A DNA stretch of 64,000 bases from the NCBI RefSeq assembly GCF_021869765.1, contig NZ_CP084580.1:4464001-4528000 (forward strand), read 5' to 3'. A program made the position numbers and the translations under genes. The DNA is from Chryseobacterium sp. MEBOG06 (GTDB taxonomy: Bacteria > Bacteroidota > Bacteroidia > Flavobacteriales > Weeksellaceae). Positions 33,951 to 44,173 of this stretch are shown one piece after another. Numbering within the stretch: position 1 is the first letter of the stretch; each line of letters begins with the position of its first letter. Below the pieces are notes generated by a model that saw nothing but the letters and a program-made list of their open reading frames with translations, was not told the DNA's origin and did no database searches.

Positions 33951-34907
33951 ATGAAAAACCTCCAACGGGAAGATCTCCACATCATAAGCCGCCACTCTAA
34001 TCTGACAGAGCGGGACATTGAAAGAGCCCTAAAAGAAAATATTTATCATGATAAAGAAATGTGGCAAAAATTTCTGCGCCTGTTTTTTATCACCCTTGGC
34101 ATTGGCTTTACCACTGCTGGTATTATTTTCTTTTTTGCCTATAACTGGGCAGATCTGAATAAATTTGCCAAACTGGGACTCACGGAAATCCTTGTCATTG
34201 CAACAACTATTATTGTTTTACTTCCAAAACTAAATAATACCACAAGAAATATTATCCTGACAGGATCGTCCTGCCTGGTCGGGGTTCTGTTTGCCGTCTT
34301 TGGGCAGGTCTATCAGACGGGCGCCAATGCCTATGACTTCTTTTTGGCATGGACTCTTTTTATAACGCTGTGGGTAGCAGTTTCCAACTTTGCTCCGTTG
34401 TGGCTGTTGTATATTGTACTACTCAATACAACCTTCTTTTTATATACTGAGCAAGTGGCCAAAGACTGGTCTCCGCTATTAGTGATTACACTGCTTTTCC
34501 TGTTCAATACAACCCTGCTTCTGATCTTTATTTTTCTGGAACAGGATAAAAAAATTGAAAGAGTACCCAAATGGTTCACTTATATTCTGGCTTTAGGTTC
34601 TGCAACCTTTGCCACGGCAGGAATGATTTTCGGCATTTTTGATGGATATGATTCCGTATTTCCTGTTTTCATACCGATCGTTTTAGTGGTTTTTGGTTTC
34701 GGAATCTGGTACGGTATACAGTCTAAAAGTGGATTCTATCTCTCTGTAATCCCGCTAAGTATCATCATTATTATTTCAGCTTTACTCCTCAAAACATCAG
34801 AAGGAGGAGATATGCTTTTATTAGTCAGCCTTTTTATCATCGTGAGCATTACACTCGTGATCATGAACCTGATTAACCTTCAAAAAAAATGGAACAATGA
34901 GAAATAA
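33951..34907 (+). CDS. DUF2157 domain-containing membrane protein
   Basis: 318 residues. A soluble N-terminus (DIERALKENIYHDKEMWQKF) leads into 8-9 membrane helices with FFAYNWADLNKFAKLG, the typical DUF2157 core. It overlaps the DUF4401 gene by 11 bases, and a GDYXXLXY gene follows, the usual three-gene set in Bacteroidota and Proteobacteria. The function of the set is unknown. Confidence 0.9.
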   Translation: MKNLQREDLHIISRHSNLTERDIERALKENIYHDKEMWQKFLRLFFITLGIGFTTAGIIFFFAYNWADLNKFAKLGLTEILVIATTIIVLLPKLNNTTRNIILTGSSCLVGVLFAVFGQVYQTGANAYDFFLAWTLFITLWVAVSNFAPLWLLYIVLLNTTFFLYTEQVAKDWSPLLVITLLFLFNTTLLLIFIFLEQDKKIERVPKWFTYILALGSATFATAGMIFGIFDGYDSVFPVFIPIVLVVFGFGIWYGIQSKSGFYLSVIPLSIIIIISALLLKTSEGGDMLLLVSLFIIVSITLVIMNLINLQKKWNNEK

Positions 34908-35967
34908 AGAAGAAATAAGAGAGCTGCTGGATTATTTCCAGACCACCGAAAATAAAAATATCACACTGAATGAAAAAGCCATTTTTGCTGCTTATGAAAA
35001 AAATGATGACCACCAATCTTTAGCGGTAAAAATACTGTCTATCTTCGGAGGCATTCTGGCAAGTCTCGCTTTTTTGGGCTTCCTGCTCATTGCAGGATTG
35101 TATGACTCTACTGCGGGTCTTTTGATATCGGGAACAATAGGAATTACCGCAGGAATATTTATCAATAAAGCTTATGATAAAATCATCATTGATACGATAA
35201 GCGTTTCATCTTATATCATTGGCTTTGCCCTTTTAACATTCAGTTTGGCTAAACTGGAACTTAATGACAATGTCATAAGTCTTATCTGTATACTGATTGC
35301 GGCATTATCATTGGTAATTGTACAGAGCTACATCATTGTCTTTATTTCTGTACTCATTATCAATGGAGGAATTCTGGCGCTCATTGTGGGGAATCATAGT
35401 TTTGGGATGATTCACCTCTACACCTCTTTTCAGGCTATCCTTCTTACGGCTGTTTTCCTGAAAGAAGCCAGAATAATTTCCTGGAATCCCGCTTTTTCAA
35501 AACTATACAATCCGGTTCGCATCGCTTTGATTTTCTCTTTTCTGGCGGGATTAAGTTGTATGGGTAATGATTATATTGAAGTATCAAGAGATTATCTTTG
35601 GATATCATCCGTTATTATAATCTTTAGTATCATGTATACCCTTTCCCGGGTTTTTGAAGTATTGAATATTTCCCAAACCACACAGAAAACAGGAATTTAT
35701 ATCGTAACCGCTGCTTTATTGCTGCCTACTATACTGTCTCCGGCCATTTCCGGAGCTATCTTAATTATTCTTTTAAGCTTTCTGGTGAATTATAAAACCA
35801 GTCTGGCCATTGGTATTATAGCATTCATTTATTTTGTTTCACGGTATTATTACGATCTTCATTTCACCCTGCTGACAAAATCCATTCTCTTATTTTCGTC
35901 CGGAATTTTATTTCTGGGACTGTATTTATTAACCCGTAAAAAACTAACCTCAAATGAAAAAGTATAA
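34897..35967 (+). CDS. DUF4401 domain-containing membrane protein
   Basis: 356 residues, about 10 membrane helices after an N-terminal soluble stretch (LLDYFQTTENKNITLNEKAI). Its place between DUF2157 and GDYXXLXY genes and the length fit DUF4401. It overlaps both neighbours (11 and 14 bases), so the three proteins are translated together and probably form a membrane complex. Confidence 0.88.
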   Translation: MRNKEEIRELLDYFQTTENKNITLNEKAIFAAYEKNDDHQSLAVKILSIFGGILASLAFLGFLLIAGLYDSTAGLLISGTIGITAGIFINKAYDKIIIDTISVSSYIIGFALLTFSLAKLELNDNVISLICILIAALSLVIVQSYIIVFISVLIINGGILALIVGNHSFGMIHLYTSFQAILLTAVFLKEARIISWNPAFSKLYNPVRIALIFSFLAGLSCMGNDYIEVSRDYLWISSVIIIFSIMYTLSRVFEVLNISQTTQKTGIYIVTAALLLPTILSPAISGAILIILLSFLVNYKTSLAIGIIAFIYFVSRYYYDLHFTLLTKSILLFSSGILFLGLYLLTRKKLTSNEKV

Positions 35968-36442
35968 ATGGGTCATTATTCTGGCAAACCTCATTATTTT
36001 GCTGGTCTATTTCAACTATTCTGTTTCTAAAAAAGAAGAAATCCTTCAGGATGGGAAACTGGTTCTTTTGCAGCTGGCTCCGGTAGATCCCAGATCTCTG
36101 ATGCAGGGTGACTATATGACCTTACGATATAGTATCTCCGAAAATATAAGTTCTAATCATCTTCCGAAAAGAGGGTACTGCGTGGTACGCCTTGACAGCA
36201 GGGGCGTAGCAGAAAAAGTAAGGTTCCAGCAGGAAGCAGCCCCATTGAATAAAGATGAATATCTCATTAAATACACTTCACCCAACGAATGGAACATCAA
36301 TATCGGTGCAGAATCTTTCTTTTTTCAGGAAGGGCAAGCTGAGAAATACAGCAAGGCAAAATACGGAGGCGTAAAAATTGATAAAAACGGAAACAGTTTG
36401 CTGACAGGCCTTTATGATGAGCGGCTGAAAAATATAAAATAA
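35954..36442 (+). CDS. GDYXXLXY domain-containing protein
   Basis: 162 residues. One N-terminal membrane helix (WVIILANLIILLVYFNYSV) then a periplasmic domain with the defining MQGDYMTLRYSI. It completes the DUF2157-DUF4401 operon. Confidence 0.92.
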   Translation: MKKYKWVIILANLIILLVYFNYSVSKKEEILQDGKLVLLQLAPVDPRSLMQGDYMTLRYSISENISSNHLPKRGYCVVRLDSRGVAEKVRFQQEAAPLNKDEYLIKYTSPNEWNINIGAESFFFQEGQAEKYSKAKYGGVKIDKNGNSLLTGLYDERLKNIK

Positions 36443-36496
36443 GAACATCACTCCGGATATACTCAGAAGTATACCCTCTAATATTCAAACAACAGC

Positions 36497-37159
36497 ATGA
36501 AAAAAGCATTTGAGTTTCTTACTCATTTAAAAGAACATAACAATCGGGAATGGTTTGCCCAGCACAAATCCGAATATGATCAGATTGTGAAAGAAAATAA
36601 AGTTTTTTTTAATCAGATCTATACAGAACTTCAGGAATATGATAACCTCAAAGGAATCCATATTTTCCGAATTTACAGAGATCTCCGTTTTTCAAAAGAT
36701 CAGTCTTCACCTTATAAAACCAATTTCGGAGTTGGATATTCCCGCTCAAAACCGATGTTAAGAGGAGGATATTATATTCAGCTGGAACCTGGCAACACTT
36801 TTGTAGGGGGCGGATTTTGGGGGCCTGAAGCCAAGGATTTACTCCGTATCCGTAAGGAATTTGAAATCAGCACTACAGAAATTGAAAAAATTACCTCTGA
36901 CGAAACTTTCATAAAATATTTCGGAGAGCTCAAAGGTGATTCCGTAAAAACAGCTCCCCGCGGTTTTGATAAAAATCATCCTGCTATCGATTTGATCAGA
37001 AAAAAGCAATTTGTAGTGATGCGGAAGTTTACCGACAAGGACGTTTTATCAGACAATTTTCAAAAGGAAGCACTGCTCACCCTATTGGCTATGCGCCCTT
37101 TCTTTGATTATATGAGTGAAGTACTGACAACGGATCTTAATGGCGAACCGTTATTTTAA
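36497..37159 (+). CDS. DUF2461 domain-containing protein
   Basis: 220 residues. FLTHLKEHNNREWFAQHKSE at the start and FRIYRDLRFSKDQSSPYKTN are the DUF2461 signatures, followed by RGGYYIQLEPGNTFVGGGFW. The family is widespread, soluble and of unknown function. It follows the GDYXXLXY gene by 54 bases. Confidence 0.92.
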   Translation: MKKAFEFLTHLKEHNNREWFAQHKSEYDQIVKENKVFFNQIYTELQEYDNLKGIHIFRIYRDLRFSKDQSSPYKTNFGVGYSRSKPMLRGGYYIQLEPGNTFVGGGFWGPEAKDLLRIRKEFEISTTEIEKITSDETFIKYFGELKGDSVKTAPRGFDKNHPAIDLIRKKQFVVMRKFTDKDVLSDNFQKEALLTLLAMRPFFDYMSEVLTTDLNGEPLF

Positions 37160-37326
37160 AATCAGAACTTGATCTTATGAACCGTTCCTCTCTTTTAGAT
37201 GTTTCCTCATTCTTAATTAGTTTTTATCCCCATATATTATTTCCTAACAAAACTTGAGAAGGCTATTTTATTTAAATTTGCAAACAAAAAATATTAAACC
37301 AATAACCCAGCCCCATAATTATATAT

Positions 37327-38421
37327 ATGGAAGAAATTTTTAAAAAGTACGAAAAGACAATACCCAGAAAACACAGTATAAGTTTTTCTCCAAAATATAA
37401 AGAAGAATTCAGAACATTTGTAAATGAAACACTTTTTATTGCTATTGCAGAGAAAACATTCGAAAAATTAGATTGGGACATTGTTTACAAAGATGACTGC
37501 AGTATAGAAGCAAAGCGTAAAGAGATAGGATGGGTAAATGAACGCTGGACAGAAATCATTACAGCCAGTTATAAAAATGGTATAGTTCTAGTAAAAAGTG
37601 AATCTTTAGGCAGTGAAATGTGGGATGTAGGGAAAAATTCTAAAAGAGTAAAACTTTTTATTTATGCCTATCAGGAAACTTTAAAGACTTTTGACAATCA
37701 GTCTCTCAAAAAGCTCGAAAACGAAGTAGAAAAGAAAAATAACTGGGATGACTATATCATCCCTGAAACTCTGCCACAGCCTACGCCAGCAAAAGTTCCC
37801 AATATAACACTGCCAATTATTGGGGGGGTATTTCTTTCTTTAATACTTGGTTTTATAGTAGCATTTCTTTCCATAAAAGGATTATATATTATTATGCTTT
37901 TTGAATTTCTGGTGGCGACAGGAATTGCTTTTGGTATGAAGTATTTGATTAAGCTCTCAAACTACACAGACTTCAACAAGTTACAATATCTTCTGGCTAC
38001 CATGATTATATTGACCTATCTCTCTAATCAGTATTTTCAGTATGAGATAATTTTAAATACAAATAACCTTGAAAGAATTGGATTTTGGAACTTTTTACAG
38101 ATTAGATTTACACAAGGTTTTATGATAAACAAAATGAATCTGGGTTGGATTGGCTGGATCATTAGCTGGATTTTACAACTTGGTTTAACTGCCGTTTTTG
38201 CTTATTTAAAAATTGTTACTGTTTTCACAAAATATCTTATTGAAAGAGTACCTATTGAAGTAGTTGATTTTACCTACTATTTTTTACTAAAAGATAAATC
38301 AGAAGAAGAAATAAGAAAGGAGCTGGCTAAAAAAGGCTGGTCAGACATAAAAAACCAAAATGAGGTTTTTGAAGCGGTTGGAGGATGGCAAAACGCTACA
38401 CAATTAAACAGAGGCAAATAA
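37327..38421 (+). CDS. membrane protein with soluble N-terminal domain
   Basis: 364 residues. The first ~130 are a soluble domain rich in lysine and aromatic residues (EKTFEKLDWDIVYKDDCSIE). Then come about four membrane helices (LPIIGGVFLSLILGFIVAFL onward), and a C-terminal EEEIRKELAKKGWSD helix. The pattern is known from several uncharacterised flavobacterial proteins. Function unknown. Confidence 0.7.
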   Translation: MEEIFKKYEKTIPRKHSISFSPKYKEEFRTFVNETLFIAIAEKTFEKLDWDIVYKDDCSIEAKRKEIGWVNERWTEIITASYKNGIVLVKSESLGSEMWDVGKNSKRVKLFIYAYQETLKTFDNQSLKKLENEVEKKNNWDDYIIPETLPQPTPAKVPNITLPIIGGVFLSLILGFIVAFLSIKGLYIIMLFEFLVATGIAFGMKYLIKLSNYTDFNKLQYLLATMIILTYLSNQYFQYEIILNTNNLERIGFWNFLQIRFTQGFMINKMNLGWIGWIISWILQLGLTAVFAYLKIVTVFTKYLIERVPIEVVDFTYYFLLKDKSEEEIRKELAKKGWSDIKNQNEVFEAVGGWQNATQLNRGK

Positions 38422-38730
38422 AAATACAGATTCCCTTACTGTACAAGAATACAATGCTTCGAACAGTAAAATAGACTTTTAAAAACCACTCCGAAGTGAG
38501 GAAATTTAGTAAGGTAAAGCCATTTTATTTTAAAATTATCTCACTGTTGCAAAAAATATGTACTGACCTCACAAATATAACTTTAATATAAAGACTCTTT
38601 TCTCAATATAAACTGCTTTCATTCTGACAGCAGTTTTTTATTATCTGCCCTACAGATAAGGATTCCCGTAAGGTAAGCCCCACAACTTATTCTACTTTTG
38701 ATATTCAATTTTACTATTAAAAATAAAACA
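38422..38730. other. gene-free stretch
   Basis: 309 bases. It holds a terminator (38611-38637, AACTGCT...AGCAGTT then TTTTT) and no credible gene. Confidence 0.6.
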
Positions 38731-39291
38731 ATGAAAAGACTAGTATTAGTATTTACCGTTCTGATTTTTGGAATTTCATATTCTCAAACTGAGCCAAAGC
38801 TTGAAAATGATACCCTTACCACCTCAACAGGTTTCAAAGTCTATGAAGGGCTTGACTTAAAAATCGGGACAGGTTCTATGAATGACGGAGATTTTAAATT
38901 CATCAGAACGAATGCTTCCTCAATGTTCAATTATTCTTCAACAACAGGCTATCAGGGTTTGGCCAATCAGGCCAATTCTTTTAGAAGGAGTAATTCCGGT
39001 CTGACATTCAAAGTAAAAAAAGTAATGCCAAGAGGAAGCAAAAAAAATGGTTTTGTTTACTATGCTAAAATCGGAAGCGGTCTCATCAACTATGAAATTG
39101 ACATTGAAAATGCCATCAAATCTGGTGAGCTGATCGTTCCCGATGAGTTTTCGCCCAAAGAAAAAACTCAAAATATCAATTTCGAAACAAAATATGATAA
39201 GCTTAAAAAAATAAAGGAACTCAAGGATTCCGGAGCTTTATCTGAAGAAGAATTCCAAAAGGAAAAGGATAAAATAATGACTTCAAAATAA
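38731..39291 (+). CDS. secreted protein with SHOCT-like C-terminus
   Basis: 186 residues from the ATG MKRLVLVFTVLIFGISYSQT, a signal peptide. The final ~35 residues (KIKELKDSGALSEEEFQKEK) match the SHOCT short helical repeat (short C-terminal oligomerisation domain). The middle is unrecognised. A terminator follows at 39303-39328. Confidence 0.75.
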   Translation: MKRLVLVFTVLIFGISYSQTEPKLENDTLTTSTGFKVYEGLDLKIGTGSMNDGDFKFIRTNASSMFNYSSTTGYQGLANQANSFRRSNSGLTFKVKKVMPRGSKKNGFVYYAKIGSGLINYEIDIENAIKSGELIVPDEFSPKEKTQNINFETKYDKLKKIKELKDSGALSEEEFQKEKDKIMTSK

Positions 39292-39302
39292 ATTTTGATA
39301 CA

Positions 39303-39330
39303 GCCGTTCTGTTTTTCAGAGCGGTTTTTT
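39303..39330 (+). terminator. Rho-independent terminator
   Basis: CCGTTCTG-TTTTT-CAGAGCGG followed by TTTTTT, after the SHOCT-type gene. One G-U pair in the stem. Confidence 0.8.
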
Positions 39331-39430
39331 ATTTCTTTTTTCACCAATGAATCATCCTTAAAATCTAATTTCCCTTAAAGAACCATTATTCTAACATTTA
39401 TATGTAGATTTAGGCAGTAATAACCATTCT

Positions 39431-40075
39431 ATGAAAGCACAGGAACTTGATACATTTCTCACAAAAAGAGTGCATGTATTTGATTTAAAAAAGAAAGCTT
39501 TTGAGACGCTTCATGAAATACTCTCAGAAAACCCTGAAGAAGCTCTAGGCGGCTTTATCCCGAGTGAAGTCACCCTTCTCTTTGACGGATATCAATATCT
39601 CATTGATATGCGGTACAGTGATCCTATTATCAGAGCAAGAATAGGTTTATATGTGGAAAACGAACTCTTTCTTGATCATCTGCAGCCTATAGGTTATTAC
39701 GACCTTGAAGCAGATCTTGATGGTGAAATAGTGGACGACTCGCTGATCATTGAACAGGAAAAATATTTGAAAGATATTGGCATCATTGCACATTTTCAAA
39801 GTATGAATGAGAAAATGCCACTGGAATATCTGAGAAAAGATCATATTCAATACGAGTTTGTCACTTACATTTCTATGACCGGAACGCTATTCGTAAGTAA
39901 AAATTTTGAAGGGGCCGGAGTGTTCATTCATTATGCAAAAACCTATTTAGAAACAACCAAAAATAGTCTTCCCGACAAAGATTATTTAAAGGAATCAAAG
40001 AGGTTTTTGAAAATGACGGGTACATATCTTATTAATAACAATCTGGTGTCGGAAGAATTGAAACAAAAATTATAA
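39431..40075 (+). CDS. hypothetical soluble protein, immunity-like
   Basis: 214 residues, acidic, alpha/beta (for example ARIGLYVENELFLDHLQPIG). It does not match a family I know, but the size, acidity and place in a run of orphan small genes suit an immunity protein. Its stop is directly followed by the next ATG, so the two are cotranscribed. Confidence 0.55.
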   Translation: MKAQELDTFLTKRVHVFDLKKKAFETLHEILSENPEEALGGFIPSEVTLLFDGYQYLIDMRYSDPIIRARIGLYVENELFLDHLQPIGYYDLEADLDGEIVDDSLIIEQEKYLKDIGIIAHFQSMNEKMPLEYLRKDHIQYEFVTYISMTGTLFVSKNFEGAGVFIHYAKTYLETTKNSLPDKDYLKESKRFLKMTGTYLINNNLVSEELKQKL

Positions 40076-40636
40076 ATGATGAAATCTAAAAAAACACTTT
40101 TACTATTTTTTTCTTTACTCGTGGCTTTATTTATGGTGAACCGGCTAAACACCAATGATTACTTTCAATCAAACTACAAAGACCTTACACCAGAACAGGA
40201 AAGTATATTTAAGTGGAAGAATGGAGATGATGAAAACTCACTTCAGAAAAGATATAAAAAATACTTTTCTGATAAATCTTATGCTTTTCCCCGGCAAAAT
40301 GTAAGTAAGGTTAAGCTATTTGAAAATATACCATTAGCTGGACCATTGATGGGCAAAACATTAAAACCATTTCAGATAAATCGTTTTATAAATTTTTGTA
40401 ATGACCCAGAAAATTTCGATTGGAAAGAAACAACCTGGCAAGTAAATGACAGCGAATATTATTTCAAACTTTATAACGACGATAATGAAGTTGTGGGAAA
40501 AATTTATTTTTGTCTTGAAAAATGCGGGATGACAAGTTCAAAACCATTTTGTCCGGCAATGAAATTTGGAGGCCTTTCTGAAAAGGGGAAAAACCAAATT
40601 GAAAAATTAATTAATGATAAAGCAAACTGGGACTAA
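40076..40636 (+). CDS. membrane-anchored hypothetical protein
   Basis: 186 residues. MMKSKKTLLLFFSLLVALFM is an anchor or signal, followed by a soluble domain with PEQESIFKWKNGDDENSLQK and a CLEKCG motif. It starts directly after the previous gene's stop, with a second in-frame ATG beside it. Function unknown. Confidence 0.6.
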   Translation: MMKSKKTLLLFFSLLVALFMVNRLNTNDYFQSNYKDLTPEQESIFKWKNGDDENSLQKRYKKYFSDKSYAFPRQNVSKVKLFENIPLAGPLMGKTLKPFQINRFINFCNDPENFDWKETTWQVNDSEYYFKLYNDDNEVVGKIYFCLEKCGMTSSKPFCPAMKFGGLSEKGKNQIEKLINDKANWD

Positions 40637-40716
40637 CAGACCAGCAAACACAACTTCGTCTGCGTAATATTTACAAGTATGTAGATGGTAAGTGAATCTA
40701 TATTATTTTAGCAACT

Positions 40717-41484
40717 ATGTATATTCAGGAAATCTCAATCGATATTACGACTAAAGCAAATAAAAATGAGCTTATAGATGCACTTAGTTTACTTTTAGAA
40801 TTTTACAGGGGAAATGGACAAACTCAGGGAAGAATTGAGACTCAATATATTGAAAAGAATAAAATGGTATGTCTTCCTTTTACCCTTGAAAAAAATTCTC
40901 TCAATAAAGTACACAATAATAAGTATGTTAACAATCAAATTGAAAAAATTGAAAAATTAGCAGCCTCAAAAATAGCTATTAAAACAGCAGGGAAATCATA
41001 TGCCGATTATGTAGGTCCATGTACCTGTAAGAAATCGGAATTCTATATTCTAATTACCAACTATATTTCTATTGATTCTCCCATCATTTGCGGGTCATGC
41101 AATAAGTCTATTCCACTTTACAGATTACCTCAATATTATGATTTTGGATATATGCCGATTTTAGCATGGGAAGTCAACTATCAGTGCTGTGATCGATTAC
41201 AAATGAATTGTGAAGTTGGTGAACGATGGGCTTTAAACCAAATGCAGGAAGTAAAATCTCAATTATCTAAACAAGGAGTCACCATTTGTAAGAAAATTGA
41301 AGAACTTACCAACATTCCAACCTATTACTATTTATACAATTATAAAAAGAATAGAAAAGGGGACGAAAACAGGAAATGCCCATGCTGTCAAAGAGAATGG
41401 AGACTCAATACTACTTTATATAATATTTACGATTTTAAATGTGATCAGTGCAGAATCATTTCAACAATATCACCTAACATCTGA
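40717..41484 (+). CDS. DUF2310 family Zn-ribbon protein
   Basis: 255 residues. Two cysteine sites are seen: CTCKKSEFYI and CGSCNKSIPLY mid-protein, and CPCCQREWR with CDQC at the end, giving two zinc ribbons. The N-terminal part carries the DUF2310 fold. The family is cytosolic and found near immunity or toxin loci; function unknown. Confidence 0.8.
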   Translation: MYIQEISIDITTKANKNELIDALSLLLEFYRGNGQTQGRIETQYIEKNKMVCLPFTLEKNSLNKVHNNKYVNNQIEKIEKLAASKIAIKTAGKSYADYVGPCTCKKSEFYILITNYISIDSPIICGSCNKSIPLYRLPQYYDFGYMPILAWEVNYQCCDRLQMNCEVGERWALNQMQEVKSQLSKQGVTICKKIEELTNIPTYYYLYNYKKNRKGDENRKCPCCQREWRLNTTLYNIYDFKCDQCRIISTISPNI

Positions 41485-41517
41485 TAGCAGCATTTACGTT
41501 AGAAAAAAACTTAACTA

Positions 41518-42060
41518 ATGAGAAGAATACTTACAATATTTTCGATATTCCACGTTATCATCCTGACAGCTCAAAATAGTAATGAATACTGTAAATATAT
41601 ATCTGAGGAACTTAAAGAAAAACCTTTAGAATGTATTGACAAGACAAAAGTGAAACCCAATAACGAAATCTATCAAATCTTCAAATGGTCTGCATTCAGA
41701 GATAATTATCTTATAAGAATTGAACAAATCAATCATAAATATATTCTGGTTCAAAAGAAAATATACACCCAGAGTTATGATCAGAAAACTGGTGAAAAAA
41801 TAGAGTCAAAATTTAAAATTATCAGACAAAGAAAGTTAACGCAAAAAGAATATGTGAAATTTATGAAATTGCTTTCTGAAAATCATTTTTGGCTTAACAA
41901 TAATTATAAATATCCTCCAATATGCACAGATGGTGGTGGAATAATAATTTATGCCTTAAAGAAAAACAAATTATTACAGATGAGCAATGGTAATTGTGCG
42001 CCCCAAGATGAATATTTAAATAATCTGTATCAAAAAATAACTGAATTATTTAATTTATAA
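41518..42060 (+). CDS. secreted protein of unknown function
   Basis: 180 residues with a signal peptide (MRRILTIFSIFHVIILTAQN). The mature domain contains ICTDGGGIIIYALKKNK and a late CAPQDEYLNNLYQ, a layout seen in small secreted inhibitor-like proteins of this genus, but I cannot name the family. Begins 33 bases after the DUF2310 gene. Confidence 0.6.
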   Translation: MRRILTIFSIFHVIILTAQNSNEYCKYISEELKEKPLECIDKTKVKPNNEIYQIFKWSAFRDNYLIRIEQINHKYILVQKKIYTQSYDQKTGEKIESKFKIIRQRKLTQKEYVKFMKLLSENHFWLNNNYKYPPICTDGGGIIIYALKKNKLLQMSNGNCAPQDEYLNNLYQKITELFNL

Positions 42061-42191
42061 TAAAGCTTTTCATAACAGTGAAAAAGTATTGAATACCTAT
42101 ATTTACAAACTCAAAACATAAGACCTATAGTTTAGACAGACGGTTTGACCTTTGAATAAAATGAAATAACCATTTCACTAAAATTTTAATA

Positions 42192-42692
42192 ATGAAAGAA
42201 TACACCTTACCACATTTCGGGCAGTTGTCCACAGAAAATTTAGAAGAATATTACGATGTTTATGTCGATTTCAATGGAAATGAAATTCAAATCGATCTTA
42301 ATTTTGAAAATGAAAAGATTGATGCAGTAAAATTGGATAAAGTAAAAAATTATCTTGAAAATATTGAGAAATTTGATACGCTTAATAAAACGCACATTCT
42401 GCATGATTACAATGATGAAGAGGGCGATACCGTAAAATATTACCTGGAACATCATCTTGAAGAAATTGAGCAAGATGAACTTTCGACATTAATAAATTTT
42501 GATGATCTGACAACGGAACCACAAGATCAGCTTCTTACAAAATTAGAATTAGTCAGAATTGGGCTTTATCCTCACAGTGAAGATCATTTTGCCATTTTAG
42601 ACTATTCTATTGGAAAAGAAATAACCGACTATCTGGTAGTTATCAACACAGACGAAAACGGAGAACTGGATTATATGGCCATGGAAAGCTAA
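42192..42692 (+). CDS. DUF2004 domain-containing protein
   Basis: 166 residues, very acidic. It starts YTLPHFGQLSTENLEEYYDV and has IVINTDENGELDYMAMES-like end features, the DUF2004 pattern. DUF2004 proteins are common in arrays of orphan immunity genes. A terminator follows at 42721-42753. Confidence 0.85.
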   Translation: MKEYTLPHFGQLSTENLEEYYDVYVDFNGNEIQIDLNFENEKIDAVKLDKVKNYLENIEKFDTLNKTHILHDYNDEEGDTVKYYLEHHLEEIEQDELSTLINFDDLTTEPQDQLLTKLELVRIGLYPHSEDHFAILDYSIGKEITDYLVVINTDENGELDYMAMES

Positions 42693-42720
42693 AGTAAAGA
42701 TTAACATTTATTAAAAGCAT

Positions 42721-42755
42721 AAAAACCCGTTCTTACCATAATAAGACGGGTTTTA
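42721..42755 (+). terminator. terminator after the DUF2004 gene
   Basis: AAAACCCGTTCTTA...TAAGACGGGTTTT, a long stem with one bulge. Confidence 0.75.
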
Positions 42756-42888
42756 TATTAATATGAAAATCATATAAAAAATTTCAAAGAAATTTAATGG
42801 AGGTGGTAATGATAATTATTTACCAGAAAGACATTAATGTAACTTTCACAAACCAATTACAACCTAAAAACTATCCATTTTAAATGTT

Positions 42889-43406
42889 ATGAAACAAGTA
42901 ACAAATTTCACCCTCATCCTCATAATTTCAATATTACTGGCCGGGATATATGGAATTATCCATGATCAAATTACGTTTACAATTTCTCCTGAATACTATA
43001 CTCTTTTAAAATTTCGGCAGTTCAACATTAAAAATCTGCCATTACATACAAGGATAAAAGTTGGAATAGTTGGATTTTTGGCTACATGGTGGGTGGGTTT
43101 ATTCTTAGGATTTGTTTATGCTTTCATTTCATTGTTCCGTGATTCTAAAAAAATACTTAAAGTCACTATAATATCAATTTTGATCAATCTCTGTATAACT
43201 TTTATATTTGGAATCTTAGGATATTTATTTGCTGTTTTATTTTTATCTCCAGAAAATACCAACTGGTATATCCCCCTGGAACAAAAGATATTCACAATTT
43301 TATAAATGTGGGTTCTATCCATAACTTTGAATATATAGGAGGTATTGCCGGACTTGTTCTCGGAATAATTTACCTGATACGAAAGGCAAACCTTGTTTTT
43401 GAGTAA
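42889..43406 (+). pseudogene. frameshifted membrane protein gene
   Basis: The frame 42889-43305 (MKQVTNFTLILIISILLAGI, three membrane helices) ends IPLEQKIFTIL. At a run of five C (43272-43276), six C would let it continue PGTKDIHNFINVGSIHNFEY, adding a fourth helix (GGIAGLVLGIIYLIR) up to 43406. So about 172 residues if repaired. Mutation or undercall cannot be told apart here. Confidence 0.6.
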
Positions 43407-43609
43407 AAAATAAATATACTTTATACAAATGTAATGTGCAAGGTGATGAAAAAATGATTCTGAACAACATTTATCAGAATTACAACAGATACGGGAATTC
43501 ACTGGTTTTATTTTTTCAGAAAGTTTTTGCAAAATACTCTGTGTAGGTCAGCATTAAAAAAAGACTTATTTTTATGGTGAACTTAAAATCAAAACCAAAA
43601 CAATCATTC

Positions 43610-44152
43610 ATGAAAAAAGTAATACTAGATCTCGCAACTACCTTAGATGGCTTTATTGAAGGACCCAATGGAGAAACAGATTGGTGCATCATGGATGATG
43701 ATATGGATTTTGAGGGCTTTCTTTCCGGCATAGACACTATTTTCTATGGAAGAGTGAGCTATGATGCCTGGGGAAATTACCAGCCGGAAGAAAATGCAGG
43801 TCCGGAAGAACAAAAACTTTGGGAGGCCGTTCATTCCAAGAATAAATTTGTGTTTTCCAGTCAGAGAAGAGAAGATGGAGGAGCTGTTTTTATTAATTCT
43901 GATATTGCAGAAAAAGTTTCAGAAATAAAAACTCAGGCCGGTGGGGATATCTGGTTATATGGTGGGGCAAGTCTTATCAAAACCTTTATTCTGCATAATC
44001 TGATTGATATTTACAGAATATCTGTTCATCCTGTTGCTTTAGGAAAAGGCAAACCGCTTTTTGAAGATTTAAAGGAAAGGTTAAATTTAAAGCTTGTTAA
44101 AACCAATGTCTTTAAATCTGGTGTTGTACAGCTTGTGTATACTACTCAATAA
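43610..44152 (+). CDS. dihydrofolate reductase family protein (RibD-C-like)
   Basis: 180 residues from the ATG MKKVILDLATTLDGFIEGPN; the earlier ATG at 43574 adds unlikely residues. TLDGFI, IFYGRVSYDAW and DIWLYGGASLIKTFI fit the DHFR/RibD C-terminal reductase fold that binds NADPH. The substrate is unknown; such proteins are usually not true DHFR. The next gene follows by 21 bases. Confidence 0.88.
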   Translation: MKKVILDLATTLDGFIEGPNGETDWCIMDDDMDFEGFLSGIDTIFYGRVSYDAWGNYQPEENAGPEEQKLWEAVHSKNKFVFSSQRREDGGAVFINSDIAEKVSEIKTQAGGDIWLYGGASLIKTFILHNLIDIYRISVHPVALGKGKPLFEDLKERLNLKLVKTNVFKSGVVQLVYTTQ

Positions 44153-44173
44153 TAATAAACTCACCTATTAATA

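Noticed and set aside
41297..41518. 73-residue open frame on the plus strand
   Set aside because: It is a shadow of the DUF2310 gene in another frame.
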